Assembly: GCA_000980705.1 (NCBI GenBank)
Contig: LBCK01000001.1
Location: 558,001-622,000 of the forward strand
Length of the DNA stretch: 64,000 nt
Direction: 5' to 3'
From: Ruminococcus sp. UNK.MGS-30
Lineage (GTDB): Bacteria; Bacillota; Clostridia; Oscillospirales; Ruminococcaceae
The notes under the pieces: generated by a model
What the model was told of the DNA's origin: nothing
The model's input: the letters and a program-made list of their open reading frames with translations, nothing else
Database searches by the model: none
In this document: one piece after another, positions 33,004 to 42,167 of the stretch
Layout of the letters: every line of letters begins with the position of its first letter
Numbering within the stretch: position 1 is the stretch's first letter
Position numbers and translations under genes: made by a program

Positions 33004-33046
33004 CCGGGACAAACTTGTTTTATCAGATACAGAAAGGATAATTACT

Positions 33047-33589
33047 ATGATCTATGTATTTCTTGCCAATGGTTTTGAAGAAGTCGAGGCGCTTGCGCCG
33101 GTGGATATGCTCCGCCGTGCCAAGCTGGACGTGACCACCGTAGGTGTCACCGGAAAGATCGTCACCGGTTCGCACCGCATCCCGGTGACCGCAGACATCA
33201 CCGCCGAAGAATTACAGATCGGCGCAGATATGGAAATGATCGTGCTGCCGGGCGGTATGCCGGGTACATTGAACGAAGAGGCATCTGAGACCGTACAGGC
33301 TGCCATCGACTACTGCGCAAAAAATGACCGCTGGATCGGTGCGATCTGCGCTGCCCCGTCTATCCTGGGACACAAGGGTCTGCTCCAGGGCAAGACAGCG
33401 ACCTGCTACACCGGCTTTGAGAAAGATCTGCTGGGCGCAGAGATCTGCAGCGACGGCGTGATCCAGGACGGCAAGTATATCACTGCCCGTGGCGCTGGCG
33501 TTGCCGTAGACTTCGGTCTGGAACTGGTTGGCGCTATGCTGGGCAAGGAGGCGCAGGCGCAGATCCGTGCGTCGATCCTCTGTGATTGA
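33047..33589 (+). CDS. DJ-1/PfpI family protein
   Basis: 180 aa from ATG 33047 (AAAGGATAA upstream). Class I glutamine-amidotransferase-like fold: conserved glutamate in ANGFEEVEA, IVLPGGMPGT and the nucleophile elbow GAICAAPSILG with its cysteine (about residue 102), then ARGAGVAVDF. Closest to the YajL/ThiJ branch, reported as glyoxalase, deglycase or chaperone; the exact activity is uncertain. The last 8 nt overlap the next gene's GTG start. Confidence 0.9.
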   Translation: MIYVFLANGFEEVEALAPVDMLRRAKLDVTTVGVTGKIVTGSHRIPVTADITAEELQIGADMEMIVLPGGMPGTLNEEASETVQAAIDYCAKNDRWIGAICAAPSILGHKGLLQGKTATCYTGFEKDLLGAEICSDGVIQDGKYITARGAGVAVDFGLELVGAMLGKEAQAQIRASILCD

Positions 33590-34178
33590 CCAGGCTGCGG
33601 CGAAACAGGCGCTCCGGCAGGAAATGCGCAGCCGCCGCAAAGCAATGCCCCAGGCAGAAAAAGCCAGCCGGGAACAGCGCCTTTGCCGCCGCTTTCTGGA
33701 AAGCAGTCTCTATGCGGACTGCCGCCAGCTGTTCTGTTTCGTTGCCCTGCCCCAGGAACCGGAAACACGGGAACTCTTGCGCCGGGCGCTGGCGGACGGA
33801 AAAACGGTTGCCGTACCCAGATGTCTCCCGGAACGGCGCATGGCGTTTCACCGGCTCTCCCCGGAACAGCCCCTGGAAAGTCAGCTGGTCTCCGGCAGTT
33901 TCGGCGTGGCAGAGCCGCTGGAAACTCTGCCGGTGATCTTGCCGGATGCCGGACAAGCGCCGCTCTGCCTGGTGCCGGGACTTGCTTTCGATCAAAACGG
34001 CGGCAGACTGGGCTACGGTGCCGGCTATTATGACCGCTTTCTGCGGGCATATCCCTTTTTGCGAAAAATCGGCTATGCGCTGTCCTCTTTTGTGACGGAC
34101 TGCGTGCCAACAGAACCGACAGACCAGCGTCTGGACGGTATCGCTACGGAAATATCTCTGGAGGTATGGAATGGATAA
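33582..34178 (+). CDS. 5-formyltetrahydrofolate cyclo-ligase
   Basis: 198 aa. No good ATG is near the conserved N-terminus (KQALRQEMRSRRKAM), so the GTG at 33582, overlapping the previous stop, is chosen. The signature GGRLGYGAGYYDRFL (about 145-160) is clear, and LPGLAFDQNG-like PGLAFD precedes it. It converts 5-formyl-THF to methenyl-THF using ATP, returning folate to the one-carbon pool used by ThyX. It overlaps mltG by 8 nt. Confidence 0.9.
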   Translation: MIDQAAAKQALRQEMRSRRKAMPQAEKASREQRLCRRFLESSLYADCRQLFCFVALPQEPETRELLRRALADGKTVAVPRCLPERRMAFHRLSPEQPLESQLVSGSFGVAEPLETLPVILPDAGQAPLCLVPGLAFDQNGGRLGYGAGYYDRFLRAYPFLRKIGYALSSFVTDCVPTEPTDQRLDGIATEISLEVWNG

Positions 34179-35724
34179 CAAAGACTTTAACCGTGACAAG
34201 CTGCTGAACGACATTCTGCGGGAAACGGCTGCACAGAAAGACGCTGCTGCACCACGGCAGTCTGCCCCGACACCGCCGCCGAGAACATCCGAGCCGGCAC
34301 AACGTCCCGCATCGGAACCGGCTGCGCCCCGGCAGAGCCAGCCGACTGCATCCCAGCCGGCAGCACAGGCATTTCAGCCGGCAAACGCTCAGCCGGAGCC
34401 GGACAGCAACACCCAGACCACCCTGTTTGACAGTGCGCAGTGGGAAATGCTCTCCGGCGGCGAAACCGCATCCCGGAGCGCCATCGAGGACGATCCCCTG
34501 TACGCCGACCTGGAGGGCGAAAGCGAACCCTTTCACCCGGAGCCGGTACATAATAATAACAATGCCAGTACATCGGCAAAGCGTCCCCGGAAAAAGCGGA
34601 AACAGCACCGGATCATCAGCGCCCTCATTATGATTATCGTCATCATCGGCGTGTCGATCCTGCTGTCCAGTGCGCTGATCGTCTACGGCAGAGACCTGCT
34701 GGGCATCAACAGTGACAGTTCCACCAAGATCGTCACCATCCCCCAGGGCGCAAGCATGAAGGAGATCGCCGAGACGCTCCAGCAGGCGGACATCATTTCC
34801 AAGCCGGATTTCTTTGTCTTTATTGCCGGCATGAGCGACAAGGACAAGGACATCAAGCCCGGCGACCACGAGCTGCGTCCGGATATGGCGTATGAGACCA
34901 TTCTGAGCGAACTGGTCAGCAAGCCTCTGGACAGTTCCCTGTCCGTCTCCGTCACATTCCCGGAGGGCATTCGTCTGGTGGATGCGGCAGACCTGCTGGA
35001 AGAGAACAACGTCTGCGACGCAGACGAGTTCCTGGACCACTTCAACCATGACAGCAAATTCGGCTATGCCTATGAAGACCACCTGCCCAGCTTCCAGGAC
35101 GAAAAATTCTATCAGATGGAGGGCTATCTCTTCCCGGACACCTATACCTTCTACCAGGAAATGGACGTGGAACTGGTCTGCCAGAAGATTCTGGAGAACT
35201 TCAACGACAAGATCACCAAGGATATGTACGACCGCATGGATGCACTGAACGTCACCCTGGATCAGACCATCACCCTGGCATCCATGATACAGGCAGAGGC
35301 AGGCAACACCGAACAGATGGCGACTATCTCCTCGGTATTCTGGAACCGTCTGAACAACGCCACCGAATATCCCCTGCTCCAGTCCGACCCCACCACCAAG
35401 TATGTGGAAGAGGTCATCAAGCCCCACAGCGAATCCTACAACGAGGATCTGTACACCTCCTATGACACCTATCAGTGTACCGGTCTCCCGGCAGGTCCGA
35501 TCTGCAATCCGGGCATTGAGGCGATCCAGGCGGCGCTGTATCCGGATAACACCAACTATTACTTCTTCTACTCCAACATCGACACCAAGGAGACCTATTT
35601 CGCCGAGACCATCCAGGAACACGAGGCAAATCAGAAGAAGGTACAGGGTCAGCAGGCAGCGGCAGAGGAATCTGCTGCCGCCGAGGAAAACAGCGAGGAG
35701 GACAGCGATGGCACAGAGGAATAA
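34171..35724 (+). CDS. mltG: Endolytic peptidoglycan transglycosylase MltG
   Basis: 517 aa. A cytoplasmic Pro/Ala/Gln-rich region (about 15-130) and a basic patch are followed by a membrane helix (about 148-172). A LysM-like segment (IPQGASMKEIAETLQQADII) leads to the YceG catalytic domain, with glutamate in ASMIQAEAGN and the later ASNQPAGPICNPG-type region (GLPAGPICNPG). The tail is acidic. It cuts nascent glycan strands and sets their length. Followed by a U32 gene whose start lies within its 3' end, the same order as yrrL-yrrN/O in Bacillus. Confidence 0.93.
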   Translation: MDNKDFNRDKLLNDILRETAAQKDAAAPRQSAPTPPPRTSEPAQRPASEPAAPRQSQPTASQPAAQAFQPANAQPEPDSNTQTTLFDSAQWEMLSGGETASRSAIEDDPLYADLEGESEPFHPEPVHNNNNASTSAKRPRKKRKQHRIISALIMIIVIIGVSILLSSALIVYGRDLLGINSDSSTKIVTIPQGASMKEIAETLQQADIISKPDFFVFIAGMSDKDKDIKPGDHELRPDMAYETILSELVSKPLDSSLSVSVTFPEGIRLVDAADLLEENNVCDADEFLDHFNHDSKFGYAYEDHLPSFQDEKFYQMEGYLFPDTYTFYQEMDVELVCQKILENFNDKITKDMYDRMDALNVTLDQTITLASMIQAEAGNTEQMATISSVFWNRLNNATEYPLLQSDPTTKYVEEVIKPHSESYNEDLYTSYDTYQCTGLPAGPICNPGIEAIQAALYPDNTNYYFFYSNIDTKETYFAETIQEHEANQKKVQGQQAAAEESAAAEENSEEDSDGTEE

Positions 35725-36928
35725 ACCGGAACTGCTGGCGCCTGCCGGCGATCTGGAACGGCTCCGGGCGGCGCTGGACTACGGCGCTGATGCCGTCTAT
35801 CTGGGACGGGAAAGCTTTAGTATGCGTGCCGCCGCCAGCAATTTCCACAGCGCCGAGCAGCTGCACGAGGCAGTTGCCCTGGCGCACCAGTACGGCAAAA
35901 AGGTATATCTCACCTGCAACACCCTGCCACGGAACGAGGAGATTCCCATGTTCCCCCAGTTTTTGCAGGAGGCACAGGATGCCGGCGCAGATGCGCTCAT
36001 CCTGGCAGACCTGGGACTGCTGGCAATGGCACGAAAGCTTGCGCCGGATATGGAGATCCATATGTCCACACAGACGGGCATCGTCAACTACAGCACCTGC
36101 CGGGCGCTGTATGACATGGGCGTGAAACGTGCCGTGCTGGCACGGGAGCTGTCCCTGGAAGAGATCGCCGGCATCCGGGCGAAGATCCCGGCAGAAATGG
36201 AGCTGGAGGTCTTTGTCCACGGAGCAATGTGTATGTCCTTTTCCGGACGGTGTCTCCTGTCCGCCTATCTCACCGGACGGGACGCCAACCGGGGTGCGTG
36301 CGCACAGCCCTGCCGCTGGAACTATCAGCTGGTGGAATCCAAACGGCCGGGACAGTATTTCCCCATCGAGGAGACCGACGAAGGCACGTACATTTTCAAC
36401 GCCAAGGACCTGTGCATGGTGGAGCATCTCCAGGAACTGCTGGACGCCGGCGTGGACAGCTTGAAAATCGAGGGACGGAACAAATCCGCCTATTACGTTG
36501 CCGTCGTGACCAACGCCTATCGTGCGGCGCTGGATGCCGCCATGGCTGGAAAGCCGGCGCCGGAATGGGCGCTGGATGAGGTGGTGCAGGTCAGCCACCG
36601 GGAATACTGCACCGGATTTTTCTACGGCAGAGAAAACGCCTGTCAGCGCTATGCAGACAGCAGTTATGTGCGCAATTGTGATGTCGTCGCCGTGGTGAAC
36701 CGCTGGGAAAACGGCAGGCTCTATCTCACCCAGCGCAACCGGTTCTTCGCCGGCGACACCCTGGAGATCGTCTCGCCGGGACAGCCGCCGGTGACGGTGA
36801 CGGCGCAGGGACTGCAAAACGAGGACGGCGAATCCATCGAGACCGCAAACCATGCGATGATGCAGTGTTCCATCTGCTGTGACCAGGCTTTTCCGGCACG
36901 CAGTGTGGTGCGGAAACCGGTGGAATAA
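35708..36928 (+). CDS. Peptidase U32-family protein (tRNA or rRNA hydroxylation type)
   Basis: 406 aa, ATG 35708 inside the mltG 3' end. It begins KPELLAPAGDLERLRAALDY, typical of U32. The family pattern EVFVHGAMCMSFSGRCLLS (about 175-195) and RGACAQPCRWNY supply four cysteines now thought to hold an Fe-S cluster. Relatives (TrhP/YrrN-YrrO, RlhA) take part in 5-hydroxyuridine formation in tRNA or rRNA hydroxylation; older annotation as collagenase is doubtful. It is in one operon with mltG. Confidence 0.88.
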   Translation: MAQRNKPELLAPAGDLERLRAALDYGADAVYLGRESFSMRAAASNFHSAEQLHEAVALAHQYGKKVYLTCNTLPRNEEIPMFPQFLQEAQDAGADALILADLGLLAMARKLAPDMEIHMSTQTGIVNYSTCRALYDMGVKRAVLARELSLEEIAGIRAKIPAEMELEVFVHGAMCMSFSGRCLLSAYLTGRDANRGACAQPCRWNYQLVESKRPGQYFPIEETDEGTYIFNAKDLCMVEHLQELLDAGVDSLKIEGRNKSAYYVAVVTNAYRAALDAAMAGKPAPEWALDEVVQVSHREYCTGFFYGRENACQRYADSSYVRNCDVVAVVNRWENGRLYLTQRNRFFAGDTLEIVSPGQPPVTVTAQGLQNEDGESIETANHAMMQCSICCDQAFPARSVVRKPVE

Positions 36929-36940
36929 GGAGGCTTTTTC

Positions 36941-37666
36941 ATGCGGCGACCCAAAGCAATTCTTTTGGCGGCGGTGCTGACCGGCGTTTTGTCCAGCGGC
37001 TGCACCCGAATTCACAGTGCAGATGAACTGACGCAGGACACCAGACCGGAGACTACGCCGGTTTTTACAGACACGCCGGAACTGAACTTTTCCGCCGACG
37101 GCGTTGACCCGTATGCCAACGTGATACAGTACTATGCGGAGCAGTATCAGAAGGACAAGGAAAACGACGACACGCTCCTGCCGTTCACCTATGTGCTTTA
37201 CGACATGGACAAGGACGGCACGCCGGAGCTGATCGTCCGGACGGGCTACAGCGAGGCAGACTATGCCCTCTACGTCTGGACAACGGACGCAGACAAGCAG
37301 CCGGTCCAGGTGGACGGTTCGGGAAACGGTGCGCACACCCAGATCTACGGCTCAGAAAACGAGATCGGCTTTTTCATCAACAGCTGTCACATGGACACGG
37401 AGTACATCGCACAGTACTATCTCACCGAGGGCAACGACTTGAAAGAAGTCCAGGTCTATTCCGGTGAGATGGCGAACGAGGCGCAGTCCGCCTACGGTTA
37501 CTATGACCTCACCGCCGGAGACGGGTTCTTCCGGCTGGACGAGCAGAGCATTGAGGACTACCGCTATAAGGAAAGCCCCAAGGTAAAGGATGCGAAATCC
37601 GCCCAGTCGCTGGAGGGATACCAAAAGGAACTGGCACAGCTGAACGATGACAATGCGGTCGGCTAA
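36941..37666 (+). CDS. Lipoprotein of unknown function
   Basis: 241 aa. Signal peptide ends in the lipobox VLSSGC (C21). The mature part has a calcium-loop-like YDMDKDGTPELIV (about 90-102), often seen in VCBS/EF-hand-like secreted proteins of clostridia, and alternating polar/aromatic segments. No enzyme signature. Begins 12 nt after the U32 gene and ends at a strong bidirectional terminator, so it is the last gene of the thyX-to-lipoprotein run. Confidence 0.75.
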   Translation: MRRPKAILLAAVLTGVLSSGCTRIHSADELTQDTRPETTPVFTDTPELNFSADGVDPYANVIQYYAEQYQKDKENDDTLLPFTYVLYDMDKDGTPELIVRTGYSEADYALYVWTTDADKQPVQVDGSGNGAHTQIYGSENEIGFFINSCHMDTEYIAQYYLTEGNDLKEVQVYSGEMANEAQSAYGYYDLTAGDGFFRLDEQSIEDYRYKESPKVKDAKSAQSLEGYQKELAQLNDDNAVG

Positions 37667-37684
37667 TCCTATAAAGTAAAAGCA

Positions 37685-37728
37685 ACGCCCCGGCAAACGG
37701 AACTTTTCACCGTTTGCCGGGGCGTTTG
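37685..37728. terminator. Bidirectional terminator
   Basis: A perfect 16-bp stem ACGCCCCGGCAAACGG/CCGTTTGCCGGGGCGT with a 9-nt loop, between the convergent lipoprotein and proA-operon genes. Confidence 0.9.
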
Positions 37729-37731
37729 TAT

Positions 37732-38475
37732 TTATGATACGTTCCGCATCTTTTCCATGGTGATTGCCGTCACCACCCACCGCAGACAGGGCAGGAACAT
37801 GACAACCTGCAGGAAGATGCGCCAGGGCTTTTTCCAGCCCAGACAGGGCGCACAGGCGATGAGATACCGGTTGCCGTAAACAATGCCCATGACGTAGGGA
37901 ATTAACAGGGCAATCAAATACAGCAGCAGGGGCAGACACATCAAAAGTGTCACATAGCCCAGCATCACAGCACCAAAAATAATTGCCGGCAGGAAGATAA
38001 TGCCGAACAGCAGTACCAACACCGCAAACATCCACCAGACACTGAGCAGATACACCAGCAAAACCACGCCGGAAACCAGCATCAGCAGGAAAAACGGCAG
38101 GGAGAACCAGAGAAAAGTCAGCTGCTGTTTTGCCGCCAGCTTGGGGGTACTGCCGGTTCGGGAAACGGGGACGCAGGTACAGATGCGCACCATGGTATAG
38201 CACCAGGTCATGACGCACAGCAGCATCCCCACGCCAGGCACCCACTGCACCGGAGACGGCAGCGTGCAAAGAACACGAAAGACCGGATTCATAGCTGCGG
38301 CATCGTCCAGAAATGCCGCCGGAGAAAGCATTGCCAGCATCAGCGGCAGCAATGCGCCCGACAGAGAAAACAGATGCAGCAAGACCTGGGAACGGGTGCG
38401 TTCCGGATGCAGTTTTCCGGAAACATCGAGAATCACCAGCACCGCACAGGCAATGCCGCAGAGAATGGGCAGCAT
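37732..38475 (-). CDS. Multi-span membrane protein of unknown function
   Basis: 247 aa with about six to seven hydrophobic helices (for example SLPFFLLMLVSGVVLLVYLL and VTLLMCLPLLLYLIALLIPY). No recognised motif; the short basic C-terminus probably faces the cytoplasm. It starts 4 nt after the proA stop and is the last gene of the proline operon. No link to proline synthesis is evident; a transport or signalling role is possible but unsupported. Confidence 0.7.
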   Translation of the reverse strand: MLPILCGIACAVLVILDVSGKLHPERTRSQVLLHLFSLSGALLPLMLAMLSPAAFLDDAAAMNPVFRVLCTLPSPVQWVPGVGMLLCVMTWCYTMVRICTCVPVSRTGSTPKLAAKQQLTFLWFSLPFFLLMLVSGVVLLVYLLSVWWMFAVLVLLFGIIFLPAIIFGAVMLGYVTLLMCLPLLLYLIALLIPYVMGIVYGNRYLIACAPCLGWKKPWRIFLQVVMFLPCLRWVVTAITMEKMRNVS

Positions 38476-38479
38476 GAGG

Positions 38480-39742
38480 TTACTCCCGAATCTGTCCGCT
38501 GCCGGTGACCAGATATTTCACGGTAGTCAGCTCGTGCAGACCCATAGGACCTCTTGCGTGGAGTTTCTGGGTGGAAATGCCGATCTCTGCGCCGTAGCCG
38601 AATTCGCCGCCGTCGGTGAACCGGGTGGAGGCGTTCACATAGACCACAGCCGCATCCACAGTACGCTGGAACTTCTGGGCAGCGTCCAGGTCACGGGTGA
38701 TGATGCACTCGGAGTGTTTGGTGCTGTACTTGGCGATATGCGCCATTGCATCCTCCAGGCTGTCTGCCACCTTGACGGTGATCTTATAGTCGTTGAATTC
38801 CGTGTCGTACAGTTCTTCGGTCACCGGCTGAACCGCATCGCCCAGAATCTCCCGGGTCTTTTCGTCGCCGTAAATGGTCACATCGTGTGAACGGAACGCC
38901 GCCTGCACTCTGGGCAGAATCTCTGCGGCAACGTCCTTATGGACGATCAGTCCCTCGATGGCGTTGCAGACGGACGGGCGCTGGGTCTTGGCATTGTCAA
39001 TGATGCGCACTGCCATTTCATAATCCGGCTCGCCGTGCAGGCAGCTGTCCACGTAGACGTGGCAGTTTCCGGCACCAGTCTCGATGACCGGCACGGTGGA
39101 CTGGCGCAGCACCGCCTGAATCAGACCGGCGCCGCCACGGGGAATCAGCACATCCAGGTATCCGGTAAGATGCATCATGTCTGCCGCTGTCTCACGGGAA
39201 GTATCCTCTACCAGCTGGATGATGTCCCTGGGCAGTCCCACGGTCTCCACTGCATCCCGCATGATCTCCGCCAGTGCGGTGTTGGAATGGATCGCCTCTT
39301 TGCCGCCACGGAGAATGACAACATTTCCGGCTTTCAGACAAAGGGTCGCCGCATCCACGGTAACATTGGGACGGGACTCAAAGATAATGCCGATAACGCC
39401 CAGCGGCACACGGGTCTTGAGGATTTGCAGACCGTTGGGACGGACAGAGCCGCTGTCCACCGAACCGATAGGATCTTCCGCAGCGATCAGCTGACGTGCC
39501 GCATCTGCCATACCGGAAATACGGGCAGGTGTCAGCCGCAGGCGATCCTGGAGCGATGCGGTCATGTGATTCTGCACAGCCGCCTCCAGGTCTTTGGCAT
39601 TGGCGGCGAGAATCTCCTCCTGCCGGGAAAGCAGGGCATCGGCAATGGTGGCAAGGGCGTTGTTTTTCACCTGGGGTGCGGCAGTGGCAATGGCGGATTC
39701 CACAGCCTTTGCCTTGACGCCGAGGGTTTCTGCATAGTTCAT
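38480..39742 (-). CDS. proA: Gamma-glutamyl phosphate reductase
   Basis: 420 aa from ATG 39742 (GAAAGGAG upstream). Aldehyde-dehydrogenase fold with the ProA hallmarks VPLGVIGIIFESRPNVTVDA, the catalytic cysteine in RPSVCNAIEGLIVH and the C-terminal STRFTDGGEFGYGAEIGIST. Reduces gamma-glutamyl phosphate to glutamate semialdehyde with NADPH, the second step of proline synthesis. Downstream of proB with a 157-nt gap that contains an inverted repeat. Confidence 0.97.
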   Translation of the reverse strand: MNYAETLGVKAKAVESAIATAAPQVKNNALATIADALLSRQEEILAANAKDLEAAVQNHMTASLQDRLRLTPARISGMADAARQLIAAEDPIGSVDSGSVRPNGLQILKTRVPLGVIGIIFESRPNVTVDAATLCLKAGNVVILRGGKEAIHSNTALAEIMRDAVETVGLPRDIIQLVEDTSRETAADMMHLTGYLDVLIPRGGAGLIQAVLRQSTVPVIETGAGNCHVYVDSCLHGEPDYEMAVRIIDNAKTQRPSVCNAIEGLIVHKDVAAEILPRVQAAFRSHDVTIYGDEKTREILGDAVQPVTEELYDTEFNDYKITVKVADSLEDAMAHIAKYSTKHSECIITRDLDAAQKFQRTVDAAVVYVNASTRFTDGGEFGYGAEIGISTQKLHARGPMGLHELTTVKYLVTGSGQIRE

Positions 39743-39798
39743 GGGAATGCTCCTTTCCGAATGATAAAAAGTGGAATTGACGATTAAAAGAAGATTTT

Positions 39799-39842
39799 TT
39801 TGATGCAGCAATTTTTCTAAAAAAATGCTGGATCAAAAAACT
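39799..39842. promoter_or_regulatory. AT-rich inverted repeat between proB and proA
   Basis: TTTTTTGATGCAGCA and TGCTGGATCAAAAAA (15-bp arms, one mismatch) around an AT-rich loop. It could be an attenuating hairpin or an mRNA-processing site that lowers proA expression relative to proB. Confidence 0.4.
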
Positions 39843-39899
39843 TTACTGATATGAAGAACTTTTTCACTGCGTATTACAACACATACTGCAAAAAACGTC

Positions 39900-40688
39900 T
39901 TACTCTGCCATAAAATGCGTTCCCACCGGTTCGCCGTCAAACAGCGCATACAGCTGTTCCGGGTCTCTGCCATTCATGATGACCATGTCCACGCCAGCCT
40001 CTGTGGCAATTTTTGCGGCGTTGATCTTGGTCGCCATGCCGCCGCTGCCCAGTGCCGAACCTGCGCCGCCTGCCATCTGCTCGATATGCTCGTCGATCTT
40101 GTGTACCTCCCGGATGACCTGCGCATCGGCGTTGGTGCGGGGGTCGGCAGAGTACAGCCCGTTGATGTCCGACAGAATCACCAGCAGATCTGCGCCCACT
40201 GCCGCCGCAACCGTGGCAGACAGGGAGTCGTTTTCGCCGATCTCCAGTTCCAGCTCGTCGATGGCAACGGTATCATTTTCGTTGACAATGGGAATAACGC
40301 CCATCTCCAGCAACCGCCCGATGGTGTTCTGCACGTGGGGCAGGCGCTCGTTGGTCAGCGTGGCACGGGTCAGCAGGATCTGCGCCACAGTCACGTTATA
40401 CTTGGCGAACATATCATCATAAATGTGCATCAGTTCGCACTGCCCCACTGCTGCCGCCGCCTGTTTGGACGGAGTGTCCTTGGGGCGCTCCGACAGATTC
40501 AGCTTGCCCACACCCATGCCCACAGCGCCGGAGGATACCAGCAGCAGTTCTCTGCCTTCGTTGTGCAGATCGGACAGGATGCGCACCAGATTGGTCATGC
40601 GGCGAATGTTCAGCTTTCCTGTTTTATGTGTCAGCGTCGAAGTCCCCAGCTTGAGGACAATGCGCTTTTTCTTGGATACATCTATCAT
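39900..40688 (-). CDS. proB: Glutamate 5-kinase (short form without PUA domain)
   Basis: 262 aa, about 100 shorter than the classic enzyme because the C-terminal PUA domain is absent; it ends after the kinase domain (KIATEAGVDMVIMNG). Amino-acid kinase features include VLKLGTSTLTHKTG at the N-terminus, VSSGAVGMG, NENDTVAIDELE and FGSGGM-like ALGSGGMATKINAA. Phosphorylates glutamate to gamma-glutamyl phosphate; usually feedback-inhibited by proline. It is 15 nt after the hydroxyacid dehydrogenase gene and upstream of proA. Confidence 0.96.
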   Translation of the reverse strand: MIDVSKKKRIVLKLGTSTLTHKTGKLNIRRMTNLVRILSDLHNEGRELLLVSSGAVGMGVGKLNLSERPKDTPSKQAAAAVGQCELMHIYDDMFAKYNVTVAQILLTRATLTNERLPHVQNTIGRLLEMGVIPIVNENDTVAIDELELEIGENDSLSATVAAAVGADLLVILSDINGLYSADPRTNADAQVIREVHKIDEHIEQMAGGAGSALGSGGMATKINAAKIATEAGVDMVIMNGRDPEQLYALFDGEPVGTHFMAE

Positions 40689-40703
40689 TTTCGACTTTTC
40701 TCC

Positions 40704-41654
40704 TTATGGTGCAGTGATTACATTCTGCGGTTTGCCGTCCAGCCAGCAGCGTACATTTTCCACTGCCTGCTCCAGCAGACGCTGCCGGGTCTCCAGCGGT
40801 GTCCAGGCGACGTGAGGGGTCAGCGTGCAGTTTTCCAGATCAGCCAGCGGCGTGTCTCCCATCGGTTCTTCGGTCAGCACGTCCAGCGCCGCTCCGGCGA
40901 TCACACCGTCCCGGAGTGCCTGCGCCAGGTCTGTTTCCACGATCAGTCCGCCACGGGCAGTGTTCACCAGCAGTGCCGTTGGTTTCATGGCAGAAAGCCG
41001 CCGGGCATTCACCATGCCGGCAGTCTGTTCCGTCAGCGGCACGTGCAGCGTCAGCACATCCGCCAGGCGAAACGCCTCGTCCACCGTCACCAGCGGATAC
41101 GGGCAGTCTGCCGGTTGTGTCCGGGTGGCGATCACCGGGCGCATCCCGAACGCCGCACCGATGGCAGCCACTTTTCTGCCGATACTGCCATAGCCGACGA
41201 CTGCCAGAGTCTTTCCGGCGAGTTCCTGCATGGGATAGGGCATCACGCAGAATGTCTTTGCCTGTTTCCATGCACCCTGCCGCACCGCTGTGTCATATTC
41301 CGCCACCCGGCTGTAATGGTGGAGGATCAGGGCAAAGGTATGCTGTGCCACCGCATCGGTGGAATAGCCGCCTACGTTGCAGACGGTCACGCCGTGCGCC
41401 TTCGCCGCAGCAATATCAATGTTGTTATACCCTGTGGCGCACTCGCCCACATAGCGCAGGTTCGGACACTGGTCAAACAGCTCCGCCGGGATGGGCGTTT
41501 TGTTGCACAGCACTGCATCGGCATCGCCCACACGCTCCGCCAGCTGTTCCGGGGCGGTGAGGTCATAGACCACCAGTTCCCCGAACCGGCGAAAGCCGTC
41601 CAGAGAGACACCGCCGCCGGACAGCGTAGCGCCGTCTGTGACTACCAGTTTCAT
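40704..41654 (-). CDS. D-isomer-specific 2-hydroxyacid dehydrogenase (hydroxypyruvate/glycerate type)
   Basis: 316 aa. NAD-binding fold with VVGYGSIGRKVAAIG (about 148-162). Catalytic residues follow the family: R in NTARGGLI, E in LDVLTEEPM and H in LTPHVAWTP. Overall most like glycerate dehydrogenase/hydroxypyruvate reductase; the substrate is not certain. Its ATG overlaps the stop of the upstream membrane protein (ATGA) and it precedes proB by 15 nt. Confidence 0.88.
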   Translation of the reverse strand: MKLVVTDGATLSGGGVSLDGFRRFGELVVYDLTAPEQLAERVGDADAVLCNKTPIPAELFDQCPNLRYVGECATGYNNIDIAAAKAHGVTVCNVGGYSTDAVAQHTFALILHHYSRVAEYDTAVRQGAWKQAKTFCVMPYPMQELAGKTLAVVGYGSIGRKVAAIGAAFGMRPVIATRTQPADCPYPLVTVDEAFRLADVLTLHVPLTEQTAGMVNARRLSAMKPTALLVNTARGGLIVETDLAQALRDGVIAGAALDVLTEEPMGDTPLADLENCTLTPHVAWTPLETRQRLLEQAVENVRCWLDGKPQNVITAP

Positions 41655-41983
41655 TCCGTTTTCTCCGTGCCGTCAGCAGGTTCTGCCGCACCGTTTGCAT
41701 CTTCCGGCGTATCCTTTGCCGCCTTTTTTGCCTTCACCCGTGCAGCCACGGACAAAACAACAGCACCTACCAGGATCACCAGTTCAAACAGACCGATGGT
41801 GTTGAACCAGACCTTGTTGTGCGGATCGCCGACGTGGATCAGCAGAGATGCCAGGATGCCGATTGCCAGCAGCAGCTGGTACGGCCGGCGCAGCCGGATA
41901 AACTGCACCAAAAAGAAAATGCCTGCGATCAGGGCAAAAACCAGATGATACGTCAATGAAATGGGGAATGTACTTGCGTCCAT
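41651..41983 (-). CDS. Small membrane protein of unknown function
   Basis: 110 aa from ATG 41983, which has AAAAGGAG at a good distance; the longer open frame upstream crosses the promoter. About three membrane helices (starting YHLVFALIAGIFFLVQFI, then LLLAIGILASLLIHVG and TIGLFELVILVGAVVLSVAA) and a charged tail rich in Lys then Glu/Asp. No known family. First gene of the proline operon, translationally coupled to the dehydrogenase. Confidence 0.72.
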   Translation of the reverse strand: MDASTFPISLTYHLVFALIAGIFFLVQFIRLRRPYQLLLAIGILASLLIHVGDPHNKVWFNTIGLFELVILVGAVVLSVAARVKAKKAAKDTPEDANGAAEPADGTEKTE

Positions 41984-42035
41984 AGTCAAAAGCTCCTTTT
42001 CTCTTCCCGGCATTTTACCGGGTATATACATTTTT

Positions 42036-42064
42036 ATTATAGCACAGATGTGGCAAGTTTGCAA
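42036..42064 (-). promoter_or_regulatory. Promoter of the proline operon
   Basis: On the minus strand: TTGCAA (complement 42059-42064), 17-bp spacer, TATAAT (complement 42036-42041). Confidence 0.75.
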
Positions 42065-42096
42065 TGGGTTTTGAGACTTTTTCCGCATTCCCACGC

Positions 42097-42129
42097 AAAA
42101 GCGCCGCCGACATCTCTGCCGGCGGCGCC
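42097..42129 (-). terminator. Terminator of the polysaccharide operon
   Basis: On the minus strand, GGCGCCGCCGGCAGAGATGT followed by CGGCGGCGCTTTTGC: a GC-rich stem with a short U run, after the last glycosyltransferase gene. Confidence 0.75.
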
Positions 42130-42167
42130 TGGGGTCATTTATTGCGGTGTATTCAGTGTTTCTTCGA

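Noticed and set aside
35708..36928. Collagenase annotation for the U32 protein
   Set aside because: The Cys pattern and mltG linkage fit the RNA-hydroxylation U32 proteins better than a secreted protease, and there is no signal peptide.
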